A DNA stretch of 64,000 bases from Cryptomeria japonica (GCF_030272615.1 NC_081412.1:345585870-345649869), one strand, 5' to 3'; numbered from the stretch's first letter, positions 1 to 11,842 are shown. Numbers and translations are program-made. The notes: generated from the letters alone by a model not told the origin.

Positions 1-120
1 CAAAAAAATACTAAGAAAATAGTTGGTGACGCAAATGTTAATAAATTAAGTTCAAAGTAGATTTAAGTAATACTAGTTATGAATTATTGGCTTAACAATT
101 TATTTGCTATTTACCTGAAG

Positions 121-218
121 GTTTGTCTCATGGAGAAGACTCATGAAGTGAATAGGATAACAGCTAGAAATACCCAGCTGCAAATCACTCTATATAACGA
201 TCAAGAGCAGCACAAGAG
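121..218 (+). CDS. Internal coding exon of the host gene (first exon in window)
   Basis: This 98-nt exon reads in one frame beginning VCLMEKTHEVNR and ending at NDQEQHKR. It is charged and coiled-coil-like. The acceptor is a T-rich stretch ending CTGAAG, and the donor is AAGAG|GTATGT. It ends two bases into a codon. The exon at 32910 supplies exactly the one missing base, giving Arg, and continues in frame, which is the main evidence for the exon. The first exons of the gene lie before the window. The family is not recognised. A resemblance to plant CCCH-type zinc-finger protein 13-like proteins is only a memory-based guess. Confidence 0.7.
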
Positions 219-1447
219 GTATGTTAGGCAATGCAACTGCAATATAAGTTTAAATGTAGTGTCCATAGAGTATCTGTGAAGTCACTAAGAGCCTTTTGGA
301 GTTCTATCTGGATTATTTTTGGAATTCCTCTTTGTGGAAAATTAACTTTTTACAACTTGGCCTCATATAATGATGTTATCTAGATTTGTGTTTTGTGCAT
401 TGCATCTCTTTGAAAAAATTCTGTCTTGAAAGTATGTGTTTATCTGTTTAGGGTCGTGTTTGTGTGATACAGTAACAATCCATACATAGAGAGCAAGTAC
501 TATAGAATAGATAAATAAACATTCTGTGGATCAGATACCATACTACAGGATATATTCTGCAACTCACGGAGATGCTAGTTTTATAAATACGCAAGGTTAA
601 TGATGACTAATAAATAACACTAAAGAATCTAGAGAGGGGAAGGAGTGCATATTCATATCTGTATTACATTTATAACTAGCGAAACCAGTATAGTTCTCAT
701 CAACTGACTTTTGTAACTATCATCTTCCCATAAGTACCATCTCATAACTATTGAAACCACTATAACCATTGCATATGTTCTAATACACCCTTTGGATGCT
801 AATATAAGAGGCGACACCAAGCATATCTCTGAAGTTGACGAATTTATCAGGTCCAAGAGGTTTTGTCTAGTTAATGATTGTTTGCTTGAGAAACACACTT
901 ACAATCTTGCCATTATCACCAAGCAGTTGTATATGATAAAAGTGCACCTAAACAGTTTTCAATGTGCATTACCTACTGTAGTTTTGATTGTTTTAATTGC
1001 TCTTTTATTGTCACAATAAAGCACCATTGCTTCTTTTGAATTATCTATTAATCAGCAACTTCAATCAAATTGCTTCACAAGCCCCAAGGACAAGTACTTT
1101 GTATTCATCATCAATGTAGGATAGAGCTATTATTTGCTGCTTTTTACAATTGTTTGTCTTTGGGGAAGGGGACACGGGGATGGGTTTTGGGGACATAAAA
1201 TGTTTTATATCTGGATTGGCATGGCCACTAAAATAATATGTGAGAATTGCCTAAAATAATATGTGAGAAGTGCCAGCATTGGCATAGTGTAATGGTTAAA
1301 TTGTGGTGTTGTTGTTCTTGCCATCAAGGTTCAAACCACATTGGGGTGTTATTATTGAATATTCTAATTGGGGATGAGGTCCCTCGTTTGTGACCTCACC
1401 GGTTCATAGCTCTGGGTCAAAAGCGTTTATCCCTCTTTAAAGTAATA

Positions 1448-3083
1448 TGTAATGTCCCCTTCTCCGCAATGATTAGTTTAGCTGGCCGTAAGCCTATTTT
1501 GGAGGCTCGTAGGCTAGTCAGGAGCAAAAATTAGGGTTTCCTTTTTTCTAGGAGGATTCTTTGGTGTTTTTAGGGGGTGTATGTGGGAGTTTGACAGTTT
1601 GCATTCTGGATTCCTTCTGGGTTTTCAGAGAGCTTCAGGATGGTTCGACATGCATCTGCATCGAGTTACTTTTTCTGGACTTACTATTTTTAGTAAGTGT
1701 GACGGCTGCTCAGAATGTGGTTAAAATCACTTTGGAAACACTTACTATTTTTAGCAGGATGTCAGCAAGCTTGTTCAGATGGCTATTTCCGGCAAGTCAG
1801 TTTGAGCTGTTGGTCTTCCCTCATTTTTTGGTGCTATTCTTGGCAAGGGTTCCTCAGCTCAGTTCAATGACTATTTATGGCAGGGCAATTCTCTCAGCTT
1901 GTTTCCCCATATCCTTGGAGCTTGTTTTGGCAGGTTCAGTATTTGATGAAAAATGGTGTTTTAAATTAAATTATAACTTAAGGCAAAGGTTGGACGATTT
2001 ATTTAAAAGGTATTGCCTAAGTTATATTGATATATAAGTCATTTCCTTAATTATATATTTGGTGATTTATTATTGAGGAAAAATACTTTATAAAGTGAAA
2101 TATTAATACGGCAAGATGGATGCTTTATGGAGAAATAAGTTAATTTTATAATATATTTCACTTACCTACCTTGGATGCCACATTATGATTTTATTGTCAT
2201 TTTTATAAAAAATATTTGCTCCTATGAGAAGGTCGATTTGGAGAAAGGAGAAATGAAATGTAATTTCAAAATAATGTGAAGTGAATGTCCATTTGGATTT
2301 GGCATTCATTTGGAGGGAATGTGAATTTGAATTTGGGCCCTCAAAATCTATAAATGAGAGTGTTGGGCTTCTCATTTGGTATCTCAGACAATTTACACCG
2401 TTATGGTGTCGGATTAACTCCAGACAATCTTCGAGGGTGAATACCTCCTAGGGCTCTTGACAAACTTCGAGTGTGAGACGTCACTCCTAGCTGTGATTGG
2501 ATCTTCTGAATGTGTGGTTCGATTTTAGCGTGCATTTTCAGATTTTCAGTGTGGTGTGGATTTTAGTGTTGCTGGTTTTTGGTGTGGCTGAAGCGAAGAT
2601 TCGATCATACCTCCCTGCTTGTGCAATTGATTATTTTGGGTAATAGCTTGTTGGAAGCGTATCTGGAGGGCAATCATTCTTCCACCTTGGCATTTCATTT
2701 GGTGTTCTTTCTGATTTTTGGCAGCAAATCGAACTTTCCAGCTGGGCCATACCATCTCTTGGCTGCCTTGGGTTGCATGTTGGTTGTTTGTGGTGTTTGC
2801 GGTGCAAGTTTGAGTCTCTGGTTGCATCGCCTTAGTCATAGCTTTCATTTGCTTCCATTTTTGTGTCATTTGGAGTTGATTTGGAGAAGTTATGAGCATT
2901 TTGGGGTGTCCATAGCTTGCTGGTCTGCGTGTTATTGATTTTCAGAATTTCATAGTTGTGTGTTAGAAGAGTTTTTTGGTGTGAGTAGTCTAAGTTGGTT
3001 TGCGAGTGATTATCTATTATTGTTGCAGCTGTTGGACTTGTTATCAACACTTGATTCTTCATTCTATATGATTTGTAATGCCG
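1448..3083 (+). mobile_element. LTR-like fragment (TGTAATGTCCCC family)
   Basis: The segment opens with TGTAATGTCCCCTTCTC, the same terminal sequence that starts the LTR ending at 51915 on the other strand. A TATAAATGAG motif near 2349 could be the LTR core promoter. I find no matching right end, because the segment runs into a different element at about 3085. The reading frames here, including those at 2546-2938 on both strands, have no recognisable protein features and are taken as non-coding. Confidence 0.35.
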
Positions 3084-3084
3084 G

Positions 3085-3876
3085 TTAGTAGTACTAACCA
3101 AAGAAACGGGACTCGGACTCGGCTCGGACTCGGCAAGTCCGACTCGGACTCGGACTTGAGACTCGGCGTTAGACTCGGCTCCAGACTCGGTTGGACTCGG
3201 GAAAGTGAAAAACTCAAGAAATTTAGAGATTTTTAAAGATTTAAAACTTGTTTCAGACACCCTTTATTGAATACACCTTAAAGACACAAGAACATCATCA
3301 AAATCGGCTCATTTGATTACATACACAAGTATACATCAAGCATAAACGCAAATTGTAGCTGAAGAAAATAACAAACATAGATATATAAATATTGTCAAAT
3401 GTATACAATATTACAAAACTCATGGAATAAAAAATACATGTCATCATATGATCATCATCAAATGTTTCATACAAATACCAAAGGTAAATACAACCACAAG
3501 CCTATGGCTCAGAGGAGCCTGCACGGCAGCACCCTTCGACCCCGACCCCTTGCAAAGGCATCTAAGGTAGGTCCTGGATGATTGGACAGCCATGGCCGCT
3601 CCCCGTGACACCATGCCATGCTCACCAACATCAGGAACATCCGTGTCACTATCTGCCTCTGAATCTCCAGTCTGTGCTCGTGCTCTCCGCTCCTCCTCTG
3701 CCATGGCTACAATCTCAACCTCTATATCTACCTGGTCGATCTAATCAGTGTCAGACTCGGAGGTTAAATTTTCCCTACTTTTATTGACGCAGTTTCGCCC
3801 CATAATTTTCGACGGGGGTTTGGGGGCAGCGCCCCCAAGGTGGGGTCAAGGGGCATCGCATTGGCCAAAAAAAACT
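3085..3876 (-). mobile_element. DNA-transposon-like fragment with GACTCGG repeats
   Basis: The left edge is a short palindrome (GGTTAGTAGTACTAACC) followed by AAGAAACGGGACTCGG and many GACTCGG iterations (3110-3205). The right edge has a GC-rich palindromic block around GGGGGCAGCGCCCCC (about 3826-3840). A second copy of the ACGGGACTCG-type end occurs at 7705. A minus-strand frame at 3444-3704 is acidic and serine-rich and may be the tail of a hAT-like transposase, but I see no catalytic motif. The hAT assignment is tentative. Confidence 0.4.
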
Positions 3877-4321
3877 TGAAAATGTTCCCCTCCCCGTACT
3901 TGCTATGTGATATGCTATGTTTGCGAGATATGCACAAAATAGAATTGTTGAATAGGCTTTAGAAACTTTCAAGTGCATGCAATGGCAGGAGCAAAGCCGT
4001 AATTCCACAACCTATGCCATATCCTCATGTGCGGCCTGCATGGAAAATATAAAAGCATAAACAATGGCACATGAATTGTTGAACAATATGCCTTAAAGAA
4101 ATGACATATCAGATAATGCCACAACTGCAGAATATGAACAAAATGGATTTTTTTATAAGGCTTTAGAAACCTCGAAGAAAATGCAATTGTCAGTTGTAGA
4201 ACCAAATTCCACAACCTTTACCAACATCCTCCATGCCTGTGCTAAAATGGGAAACTTGCAACATGGCATAGACATCCATCAAAGCCTAAAGGATAGAGGA
4301 CTTTGGTCAAATGTTGCTATT
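3877..4321. repeat. Left arm of 445-bp inverted repeat
   Basis: The reverse complement of this segment matches 7988-8432 nearly throughout, including the non-PPR flank with TTGCGAGATATGCACAAAAT. The two arms have equal length and enclose 3.67 kb that contains a gag-coding retroelement. Left-arm homology to the PPR repeat at 28.7 kb continues past 4321, so the arm boundary is set by the shorter right copy. Confidence 0.75.
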
Positions 4322-4474
4322 GCAAATAGATGTGGAAGCATAGACAAGGCACATGAATTGTTTAACAAAATGCATAGAAGAAAGGTGGTCTCATGGCATC
4401 GGCAAAACATACATGCAAAATGCATAAGCATTGATATGGCAAATTACTTTCATCATGCAAAGATCAGATACTAA
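3877..4474 (+). pseudogene. PPR-protein fragment (degenerate)
   Basis: The plus-strand translation from about 4080 contains pentatricopeptide-repeat signatures of plant PLS-type proteins: VEPNSTTFTNILHACAKMG, then GIDIHQSLKDRGLWSNVAIA, then CGSIDKAHELFNKMHRRKVV. About three repeats are present, with a missing block after NVAIA, and stops upstream and downstream. It cannot encode a full PPR protein, which is normally over 400 residues. Bases 3877-4321 are repeated in inverted orientation at 7988-8432, and a third copy is at 28736-29190. It is therefore part of a dispersed repeat, not a stand-alone gene. Confidence 0.7.
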
Positions 4475-4538
4475 ATTTTGGATTTCCATACGTATTATGA
4501 TGTCATTTATAGTAGTGAGACGGGAAAAGGGAATTAAT

Positions 4539-6906
4539 TTATAATTTTAAATTGGGCATTTTCCCTTCAAAAGATATAAAAGGAGGTTGAGAGGGCTCAT
4601 TTTGCATATGTTGTTGATTTGATATTGTTATGCTATCCAAGATTTGAATTGCACCTAGATCGCAGACTCTGCAATGTGATCCACCCTCATCACTGAAGTC
4701 AAAAGGAATTCCCACATCAAACTTGAAAAGTGGATTAATAAATGTCCAATCAGCATCTGTATCAAACAACGGACTATCAACCTGCTGATTACTATCAGAG
4801 TCATGTTCCACCCAAACATTCTTTTGCTCCAAAATCACTTTTTCAAATCTTTGGGGACAAAGAACAAGATCATACTCCTCCTGAATGCAATTAAACTCCT
4901 CCATTACCTGATTGATCTCCTTGGCCATTTCTCTATTCTCTTTCTCTCTTAAATGTTTGAAATCAGCAAACTGATCTTCTACCTCCATTAGAACCAACTA
5001 AGTATTTTCTAACATGTCCTTTGTTGACTCAAGCTCAAGAGTAAGCTCTTCAACTTTCCTCTCTTTTCCTTGGAAATCACTAAGGATCTTCTTTGCTGAT
5101 TCGATGGCATAATCACGGTCTGTGATCAATTGTATGCACTCTGATTTCAATGTCTCCAAAGAGTCTTTGATGAGTTGCAGATTAGGGAGAGCAACTTCAT
5201 CCTTAACTCCCTTACGTTTCTCTTCAATTTGAGCCTTCCAATAGAGTTCTTCTATCAAACTATGTGTATGGTCAAACCCAGATAGAACTCGCACCTCATT
5301 CTCAAAGGACCTCATGAATTTATCCTTCCACTCGTGAACATTTAATGGTGGTGTACTGGTCATTGGTTGTAACTGAAAATCAGAACTTTGTTTCTTGTCT
5401 TCCTTGCCCGCAAAGCTGCTCCAAGACTCCTTTTCTTCACCACCCACTAGTTGCAATTGCTCAATATCATGAAGAGGATTAGATTCTACTAGATCTTCAA
5501 GTTTTTGCTTACCACCAACTTCATGAATAGGTAAATCAGATTTGTATTTCAAAACTTCTTTGAGCTTTCCATCATCAAGAACCATTTGGTCCTCTAACTC
5601 TACAACACAATCTGTTTTTTGAGCCTCATCAGGGTCAAAGGGAAATTCATCCCACACAGGTTCCTTGTCATCGCTAGGTGCCATCACATCCGGATCCCAA
5701 GTGCTAAGGGGCTAATTACTTTGTTTAGTTAAAAACTGCTCACCATAGCTCCAAGTATCATCCAACTTAGATCTTGATTCTTCTCTTGGTTTCCACACAT
5801 TGTTATTTTCACCAAGTGCAAGGCTAGAACCAAGTGATGTTCCATCTTCCCACTCAAAAAGTGGATTGTCATATGTTTTCACTATACCCATCTCAAACAA
5901 TGGGTTATCAACAATCTGAAAAGTATTTCCTTTTTTCCAACTTAGACCAACAATCTTGCTGTCCTAAATCTGAAAATTCCAATTTAGGACATTGCTCAAA
6001 GACTTTTAGAATTTGGTCAAGCTCATTCTTCAACACCATTATTCTGAAATGCAATTTCTGATTGGTCTTCTAAATCTGCCCCTTGAATGTCATCATCTTG
6101 GTATATTTTAAACTCACAAAATAGGACAGCCTCTTGGTCATTAGGAACTTCATCATTAGCTACAATATTTTCAGATTCATGACATGAATCTCCATCCAAA
6201 AATCTGTTAACCTTTTCCTCTTGTTTAACATCTTCAATTTTCATCTGCTCTTCCTCTAGAAGCACATGAGTGCATTCAACACTGTCATTAGCTCCATAAG
6301 AAACATTAAGAGATTCATCGTGCACAACCTCAATTACTGTTTTTTCATCTTCTTCCGACATTGGTCTCAAGGACAAATAATTGTCCAACTTCTGAACCCA
6401 CGATCTAGCAGAACACTTATCACTCCCGTCCAAGTGGGCTAGAGTAACCTTTCCAAGGGCTTCTTGATATTCTCTTGGAGCATAAGGGCAGTTATTACAT
6501 CTTCTACCTCTCTTCATCTTTTGATTCATGAACTGGTCCAGAGTGAGGATATTTTGGATCTCAGTAGGAAGGGAAGCATACTCCATGTAACTTTTCCTTA
6601 TTTCATCCACTATTGGTATCTCACTTTCAACTTGTGGCACTTCCTTGGTAGGAAGACGGGTTGCAAAGTTCTAGAAATTGACCCTCCAGGTGTTCCTCCA
6701 TGGTTGCTCCCATAGTTACTCCCATTTCTACTTCCTCCATGGTTATTATAAGTTCTAGCTTCAAGTCCGTTAGTGGGCTGATTAGGATTCCCACCATAAT
6801 TCTGATTAAGTTTGGCTAGCAATTGGGACATCATGTCCAACATGGTATCAAACTTATTTTCAACTCTCTCTACGGCCCCATTAGAATCTGATGTTCTTTC
6901 TGCCAT
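4539..6906 (-). pseudogene. Retrotransposon gag-like polyprotein, decayed (no pol)
   Basis: The coding order runs from 6906 downward. The N-terminus begins MAERTSDSNG and is followed by a Gly/Asn-rich linker. A gag core segment near 6400 (DGSDKCSARSWVQKLDNYL, then RPMSEEDE) resembles plant LTR-retrotransposon gag. After it comes a long acidic region with repeated NPLF / DSPLF motifs (DNPLFEWEDG, INPLFKFDVG) and a heptad-like stretch at about 5250-4990. Frames shift near 6630 and around 6000. From 5900 to 4539 one frame is interrupted only by single stops at about 5710 and 4996. No protease, RT or integrase follows, so this is a non-autonomous element. A primer site and LTR lie directly upstream (7077-7704). 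Confidence 0.6.
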
Positions 6907-7076
6907 GGTATCAGCTGAATCAACTGCTCTCTCTCTGTTTCTCAGAACCTCTGAAAAATATCTCTTCTAAGGGAACAAACGGAATCTGATACTGTTCTCT
7001 TTTTTGCTTTGCTATAGTATCTGATGTCTCTGTCACTCATGGAGAACTCTGACTACATAGGCTGGCAGGATAACTA

Positions 7077-7088
7077 GCTCTGATACCA
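7077..7088 (-). other. Primer-binding site, initiator-Met tRNA type
   Basis: On the minus strand the sequence is TGGTATCAGAGC, the standard complement of the plant initiator tRNA-Met 3' end. It sits one base inside the LTR end at 7090. This fixes the element as minus-strand and places its 5' LTR at higher coordinates. Confidence 0.85.
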
Positions 7089-7089
7089 C

Positions 7090-7704
7090 TGTAATATCCC
7101 CAACAATTTTTCAATTTGTTTCCAGTTACAATCAGAACAAGAACCCGTTAAGGTTAGGAAATCAAGATACAATAATGCTGAAGTTGTAACCCTTCCACTT
7201 TCTGATCACCAAGTGCCCAATATGGGAAGGTGAGAGCATACGGTGTTGAGGGGATCATTAGCTTCAAATAACTAGAAATAATACAATGCTCGGGCGGCAA
7301 GCCAGCCCCTTCCACTTTTCAGCGGGATATGGAGAATATTGAAGATCATTTGGCGGTGAACTAGCCAAGGTTAATACAAGAAACTGAAGAACAATCACTC
7401 TACCGCTTATGCAGCGGGAGGACTAGAAATGAAATTTACTATCAACTCCACCGCTTATTTAGCAGGAGGACAACATTACAAAATATTCAAAATAGGCGGC
7501 TAAGCTTGCCTCTTCCACTTACGCAGTGGGGCTACAAGCAATAATCCAAAAGATAGTTGTTAGTACTACTAACTAGCTTTACAATGCACATTATGGATTA
7601 TCAATACATGAAATATCTCTATCCCAAAGATAGGCGGCATAGCCAGCCTCTTCCACTTATGCAGTGGGACTAACAAATAACATAACTTTGTTGTTAGTAC
7701 CAGA
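7090..7704 (-). mobile_element. 5' LTR (truncated) of the gag-only element
   Basis: In plus orientation the LTR starts TGTAATATCCCCAACAATTT. It matches the start of the LTR at 49822 (TGTAGTATTCCCACAATTTC) and then shares a series of GGCGGCAAGCCAGCC / CTTATGCAGCGGGAGGAC blocks with 49930-50290. The outer end is lost where a GACTCG-repeat fragment begins at about 7705. I find no 3' LTR at the other end (about 4475-4540). Confidence 0.6.
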
Positions 7705-7930
7705 GAAACGGGACTCGCCCAAACTCGCCCGGACTCGGCGAGTCCTAGGGGCTCAGACTCGGACGAGAGTAAAATCACCAGACTCGCCGAGTTGGCGAGT
7801 TTGGCTCAAACTCGCCAAACTCGGCGAGTCTTGAGCCCCAAACTCGGCTACTGCCTAGTTTAAGTAAAATGACAAAAAAAAAACATTTTAAGAAGTTTTT
7901 TTTCAATGAATGGTCTCGTCTTTGTTCACT
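7705..7930. mobile_element. Second GACTCG-repeat transposon fragment
   Basis: The fragment begins AGAGAAACGGGACTCGCCC and carries repeated CTCGGCGAGTC-type motifs to about 7850. It parallels the fragment at 3085-3876. Both copies abut GTTAGTA-containing sequence. No coding capacity is seen. Confidence 0.45.
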
Positions 7931-7987
7931 ACAACCTCCGCCTGAGAATGAGAAAAAATAGGGTTACAACATGTCAGCCAATAGAAA

Positions 7988-8250
7988 AATAGCAACATCT
8001 GACCAAAGTCCTCTATCCTTTAGGCTTTGATGGATGTCTATGCCATGTTGCAAGTTTCCCATTTTAGCACAGGCATGGAGGATGTTGATAAAGGTTGTGG
8101 AATTTGGTTCTACAACTGACAATTGCATTTTCTTCGAGGTTTCTAAAGCCTTATAAAAAAATCCATTTTGTTCATATTCTGTAGTTGTGGCATTATCTGA
8201 TATGTCATTTCTTTGAGGCATATTGTTCAACAATTCATGTGCCATTGTTT
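7988..8250 (-). pseudogene. PPR-protein fragment, inverted copy
   Basis: The minus-strand translation gives MAHELLNNMPQRNDIS, then QLSVVEPNSTTF and HACAKMGNLQHGIDIHQSLK, nearly identical to the fragment at 4181. It ends at GLWSDVAI, where homology stops. It forms the right arm of the inverted repeat and lies at the start of a longer repeat shared with 28.9-30.3 kb. Confidence 0.7.
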
Positions 8251-8432
8251 ATGCTTTTATATTTTTCATGCAGGCTGCACATGAGGATATGGCATAGGTT
8301 GTGGAATTACGGCTTTGCTCCTGCCATTGCATGCACTTGAAAGTTTCTAAAGCCTATTCAACAATTCTATTTTGTGCATATCTCGCAAACATAGCATATC
8401 ACATAGCAGGTATGGGGAGGGGAACATTTTCA
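7988..8432. repeat. Right arm of 445-bp inverted repeat
   Basis: This is the inverted partner of 3877-4321. Unlike the left arm, its downstream flank continues in homology with the repeat at 29.2-30.3 kb, so this arm is probably in the ancestral context and the left arm is the added copy. Confidence 0.7.
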
Positions 8433-8707
8433 CGTGCATGGAGAGAATGCTTTCTGTCAAAACGTTCAGATGCCCTTGAAAGTTGCTAAAGTGTTCTCAA
8501 CAAATCTATTTTGTTCATATTTTGCAATTGTTACACTTCATGAGATGACTTCTTTTGAAGAATTTTTGTGAAACCCTACATGCCATTGCTAATGGCTTCT
8601 AGACTCAAACTCTTGAGGTGATGTTAACGAATATTTCATGCTCCCATCTTGGTGCAGGTTGGAAAATGCTGGTAGAGGTCATGAAACTTAGCTATGCGTC
8701 TGCATTT
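8250..8707 (-). repeat. PPR-carrying dispersed repeat, first part
   Basis: Non-coding sequence with recurrent motifs such as TTGAAAGTTTCTAAAGCC and TCAACAATTCTATTTTG. It is colinear with 29190-29640. Its continuation lies beyond the inserted solo LTR, at 10799-11516. The recurring blocks look like diverged tandem pieces of the same PPR-derived unit. Confidence 0.6.
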
Positions 8708-9404
8708 TGTAATGTTCCCAGTTGGGGATTGGATTATTTGGCGTTCAAGTCCTGCAAACAAACGTTAGTATACGAACAATATGAAAGATAATTAAACATA
8801 TATATTTATTTGTGCAATTATAAAAGAAAGAATGCTATACGTTATTCTACATATTTAACAAATAATGTTAACTAATTTATTGTTATCTATATAAAAAAGG
8901 ATACAATACTCAGTTGGACCTTACCTGGATTGACCCAACCCTCTATTGAGAAACGTTTCTCAGTTAGGAGCAACCCAGGATGTCGTCCTCCTAAGGACTC
9001 TATTTGGGATCTCTATTAATGAGTGAAATCATTAATGTTCTCAAAGCTTGGCAGAGATCCCACCCCTGCTCAAGCTTCTCTATCTCTAACATATGCATAT
9101 GGTTAACCTCTACAATATATATATTGTCTCTAAGAGATTCCCTATGAATCTCTCTCTGGATTCCTCTGTAATGTCCCCTACCTGATTAACATAATTAATC
9201 TATCTCAATATACTAATATTGGTTGATTGAGAGACTAAACATATAGTCTTTCAATTTATTGGTTATTAACAAGTACTTATGTATTTTCCTCCTTAGACGA
9301 TCCTCATTAGACAATTAATCTTGTTATTCCTCTTATTGACTATTTACTAAGAATTCTTTCTAATTCTTATTGATCTTATATTATTATTTCTTTTGATCAA
9401 ACAT

Positions 9405-9460
<56 letters not shown>

Positions 9461-10798
9461 ATATATTTATATTAATATATATATATATATTTATATTAAC
9501 AATTATTATGTATTAGCTTGTTACCCTTTGTATAAATCCTTAATACTACCATTGCTTATTAATCATTAATATATATATATATATATATTGTGCTAGTAAA
9601 GGCAGACAGATCTGACACATGTCAGATCTGGTCTACCACTGTTTGCTGTCCATATTAATATTGTTATTGAATTCTGCCTAAAGACATTGTTGGACTCTAT
9701 ATTAAGAAAATTCATATGAATGTAAATCATTATTCTTGTTCATTGTTATTAATATTAAACGGGTCATTATGTTTAGTCTAGACTTATCAATAACCTGTAG
9801 CAATGTATCAATTCATAATTTACTTTATCCTTATGTTTTTATGATTATCATTTCAGTTTGACTGAATACGAATTCATTAGAAATTGCTTGCCAAATCTAT
9901 GCTGCGATTTATTTCATATTATCTAATCCTAGACATGTTGTATCTTACTGTATATTTAATAACAAATTATCATCAGATTTATATGCTTGACTCCCACGCA
10001 AGCTTACCTATTGCTGACCCTTTTCGATATCAACCCTTGCTGGCAACCTTCCTATCTTCCAAAAATTCCCCTCCCTTTCCCCGTGTCTATTGGAAGGTAT
10101 TTATCCTTCCTATAGTGGGTGGAGAGACCACTACCAACGGTCATGCCTTTTAGTGGCAGCGACCCTTTTGAAAGGTCGCTGCGTTTCCCTTCATCGCATT
10201 TCTCAAACCATGGCAACCATTCATAACAAATCGTGAATGCCAATAATTATTAATGCAAATACATTAATCGGGATTTTATAATAATAAGAATTAGTTATTA
10301 ATAATCACTATTACTTAAGGATACATATATAATTCGTAATAGAAATCATTTAACATTAACTATTACTCAAGGATATATAATTCATAATAGGAATCATTTA
10401 ATATTAATATTAGATATCATTATTGGTTTTGCTTGAATCTTAATAACAGTTCTGTTCTGATCTGATTGATGGATCAGTACCAAATAAGGGTATTAATTAT
10501 ATTTAATTTTTATTTGTATTCTTTTGTATCTTAATTTTATTATTATTTATTATTAAATTATTTTTCAATTAATTTCATAATAAATGATAATTTATTATTA
10601 TGATGAAGAATCACAAAATCTATTATTAATTACATCACCTGGATGTGGGGTTATGACAACCCTCTCACTTTAGAGGAAAATCGTGAAGTCTCATAAATGA
10701 GACGATTTTCTAATATTATTAGATGTTAATTAATAAATGTTTTAATTATCGTATTTATTTAATCACAATAATCTAATGTCCAAAGAGGGGTTATGACA
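8708..10798 (+). mobile_element. Solo LTR (2.09 kb) with 5-bp target duplication
   Basis: The element starts TGTAATGTTCCC and ends GGGGTTATGACA, i.e. the TG...CA ends of an LTR. It is flanked by CATTT on both sides (8703-8707 and 10799-10803). Removing it and one CATTT leaves a sequence that aligns without a length change to the uninterrupted repeat copy at about 29630. No coding domain is found inside. A second TGTAATGTCCCC at 9167 and a second GGGGTTATGACA at about 10647-10658 suggest a nested or internally duplicated LTR. Confidence 0.8.
9405..9495. repeat. AT microsatellite
   Basis: An almost uninterrupted (AT)n run with a few TTTATATT interruptions. A shorter run follows at about 9570-9590. 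Both lie inside the solo LTR. Confidence 0.9.
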
Positions 10799-11516
10799 CA
10801 TTTGCATTCGCTTGAAAGTTTCTAAAACCCTTTTCAACAAATCTATTGTGTTCATATCATTGCAATCATGGAGCCATTCTTTTTGAAGTATTCTGGTAAT
10901 AATATTTACACCGTATTCAGTTTGCTAGGGCACTTGCATTCCCATATCCATGCCTACACGTTGCAGGTAGTTATAAAAACTATGAGGTTATAGGTTAGAA
11001 ATTAGTGCAAAACTGCATAGTTGAACCCTAATCTCTAACTTTCATCTTTCTAAGTTATGAGATTAAACAATCTTTTCAACATTCAAGTTGGAGGTTATTA
11101 ATCAACTTTTTACTAACAATTTCATTTCATTAACATTTTACTACTCACAACCATCTCTGAATCAACTTGTCAAAACTCACAAGCTCTCCATATCAATTTG
11201 TCACAACTCACAAGTTCTCCATATCAACTTGTCGTTAGTTGTGAATTTTTATAATTCCTTACCTTTTTATTTACTTTCCCATTTTTCTTTATTTTTCACA
11301 CTTTCTTGTTTCTTTTCTTCTCAACACATGCATCGTTCACATTCAACCATAATGATCTCAAAAGTTTCTTAATGTACATTGTGTTCTTGTAGGGAGTGAA
11401 GACTTTAATAAATATTTTGCAATTTATTAAATGTCCAAAAATTTATCATCAAAGAATTAAAGCTTGTTCCTCAATTTCACAGACCCGCTGACAAAGAGAA
11501 ATCACCATATTTTTCA
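10799..11516 (-). repeat. PPR-carrying dispersed repeat, second part
   Basis: Colinear with 29632-30317, including TCATGGAGCCATTCTTTTTG and repeated CAACTTGTCACAACTCACAA phrases. Homology with the other copy ends at about 11516 / 30317. The frame at 11088-11372 is not conserved in the other copy and is not treated as a gene. From 11517 to 11842 I see nothing identifiable. Confidence 0.6.
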
Positions 11517-11842
11517 ATCGGCTCCATATTTTCCAAAACCAAAACCAAATGCTTTTTTATTTGTAATTGATTCCATCACCAACCGTCTACTAGAATATTC
11601 TTCTTGTTTTCTAAATCAACAATATTGATCTCTTTAGTTGTTGCACCTTTTGACATTAAGAGACTAATGAAAAAAAAATGACCAAATCTATCCAATGCTT
11701 CTTCAAAATAGCCAGCATTCACATCCAAATGGAAATTTGTATGTTAAAAACTCATATAGGCATTCGACCAACCCCCATGCTTTGTAAGATATTGCATATA
11801 ACTATCCTCCAAGGGGTATTTTTCATTCACATAAAACAACAT

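Noticed and set aside
2546-2938. Opposed 117- and 119-codon frames
   Set aside because: Mirror frames in LTR-like sequence, with no splice context, domain or conserved partner.
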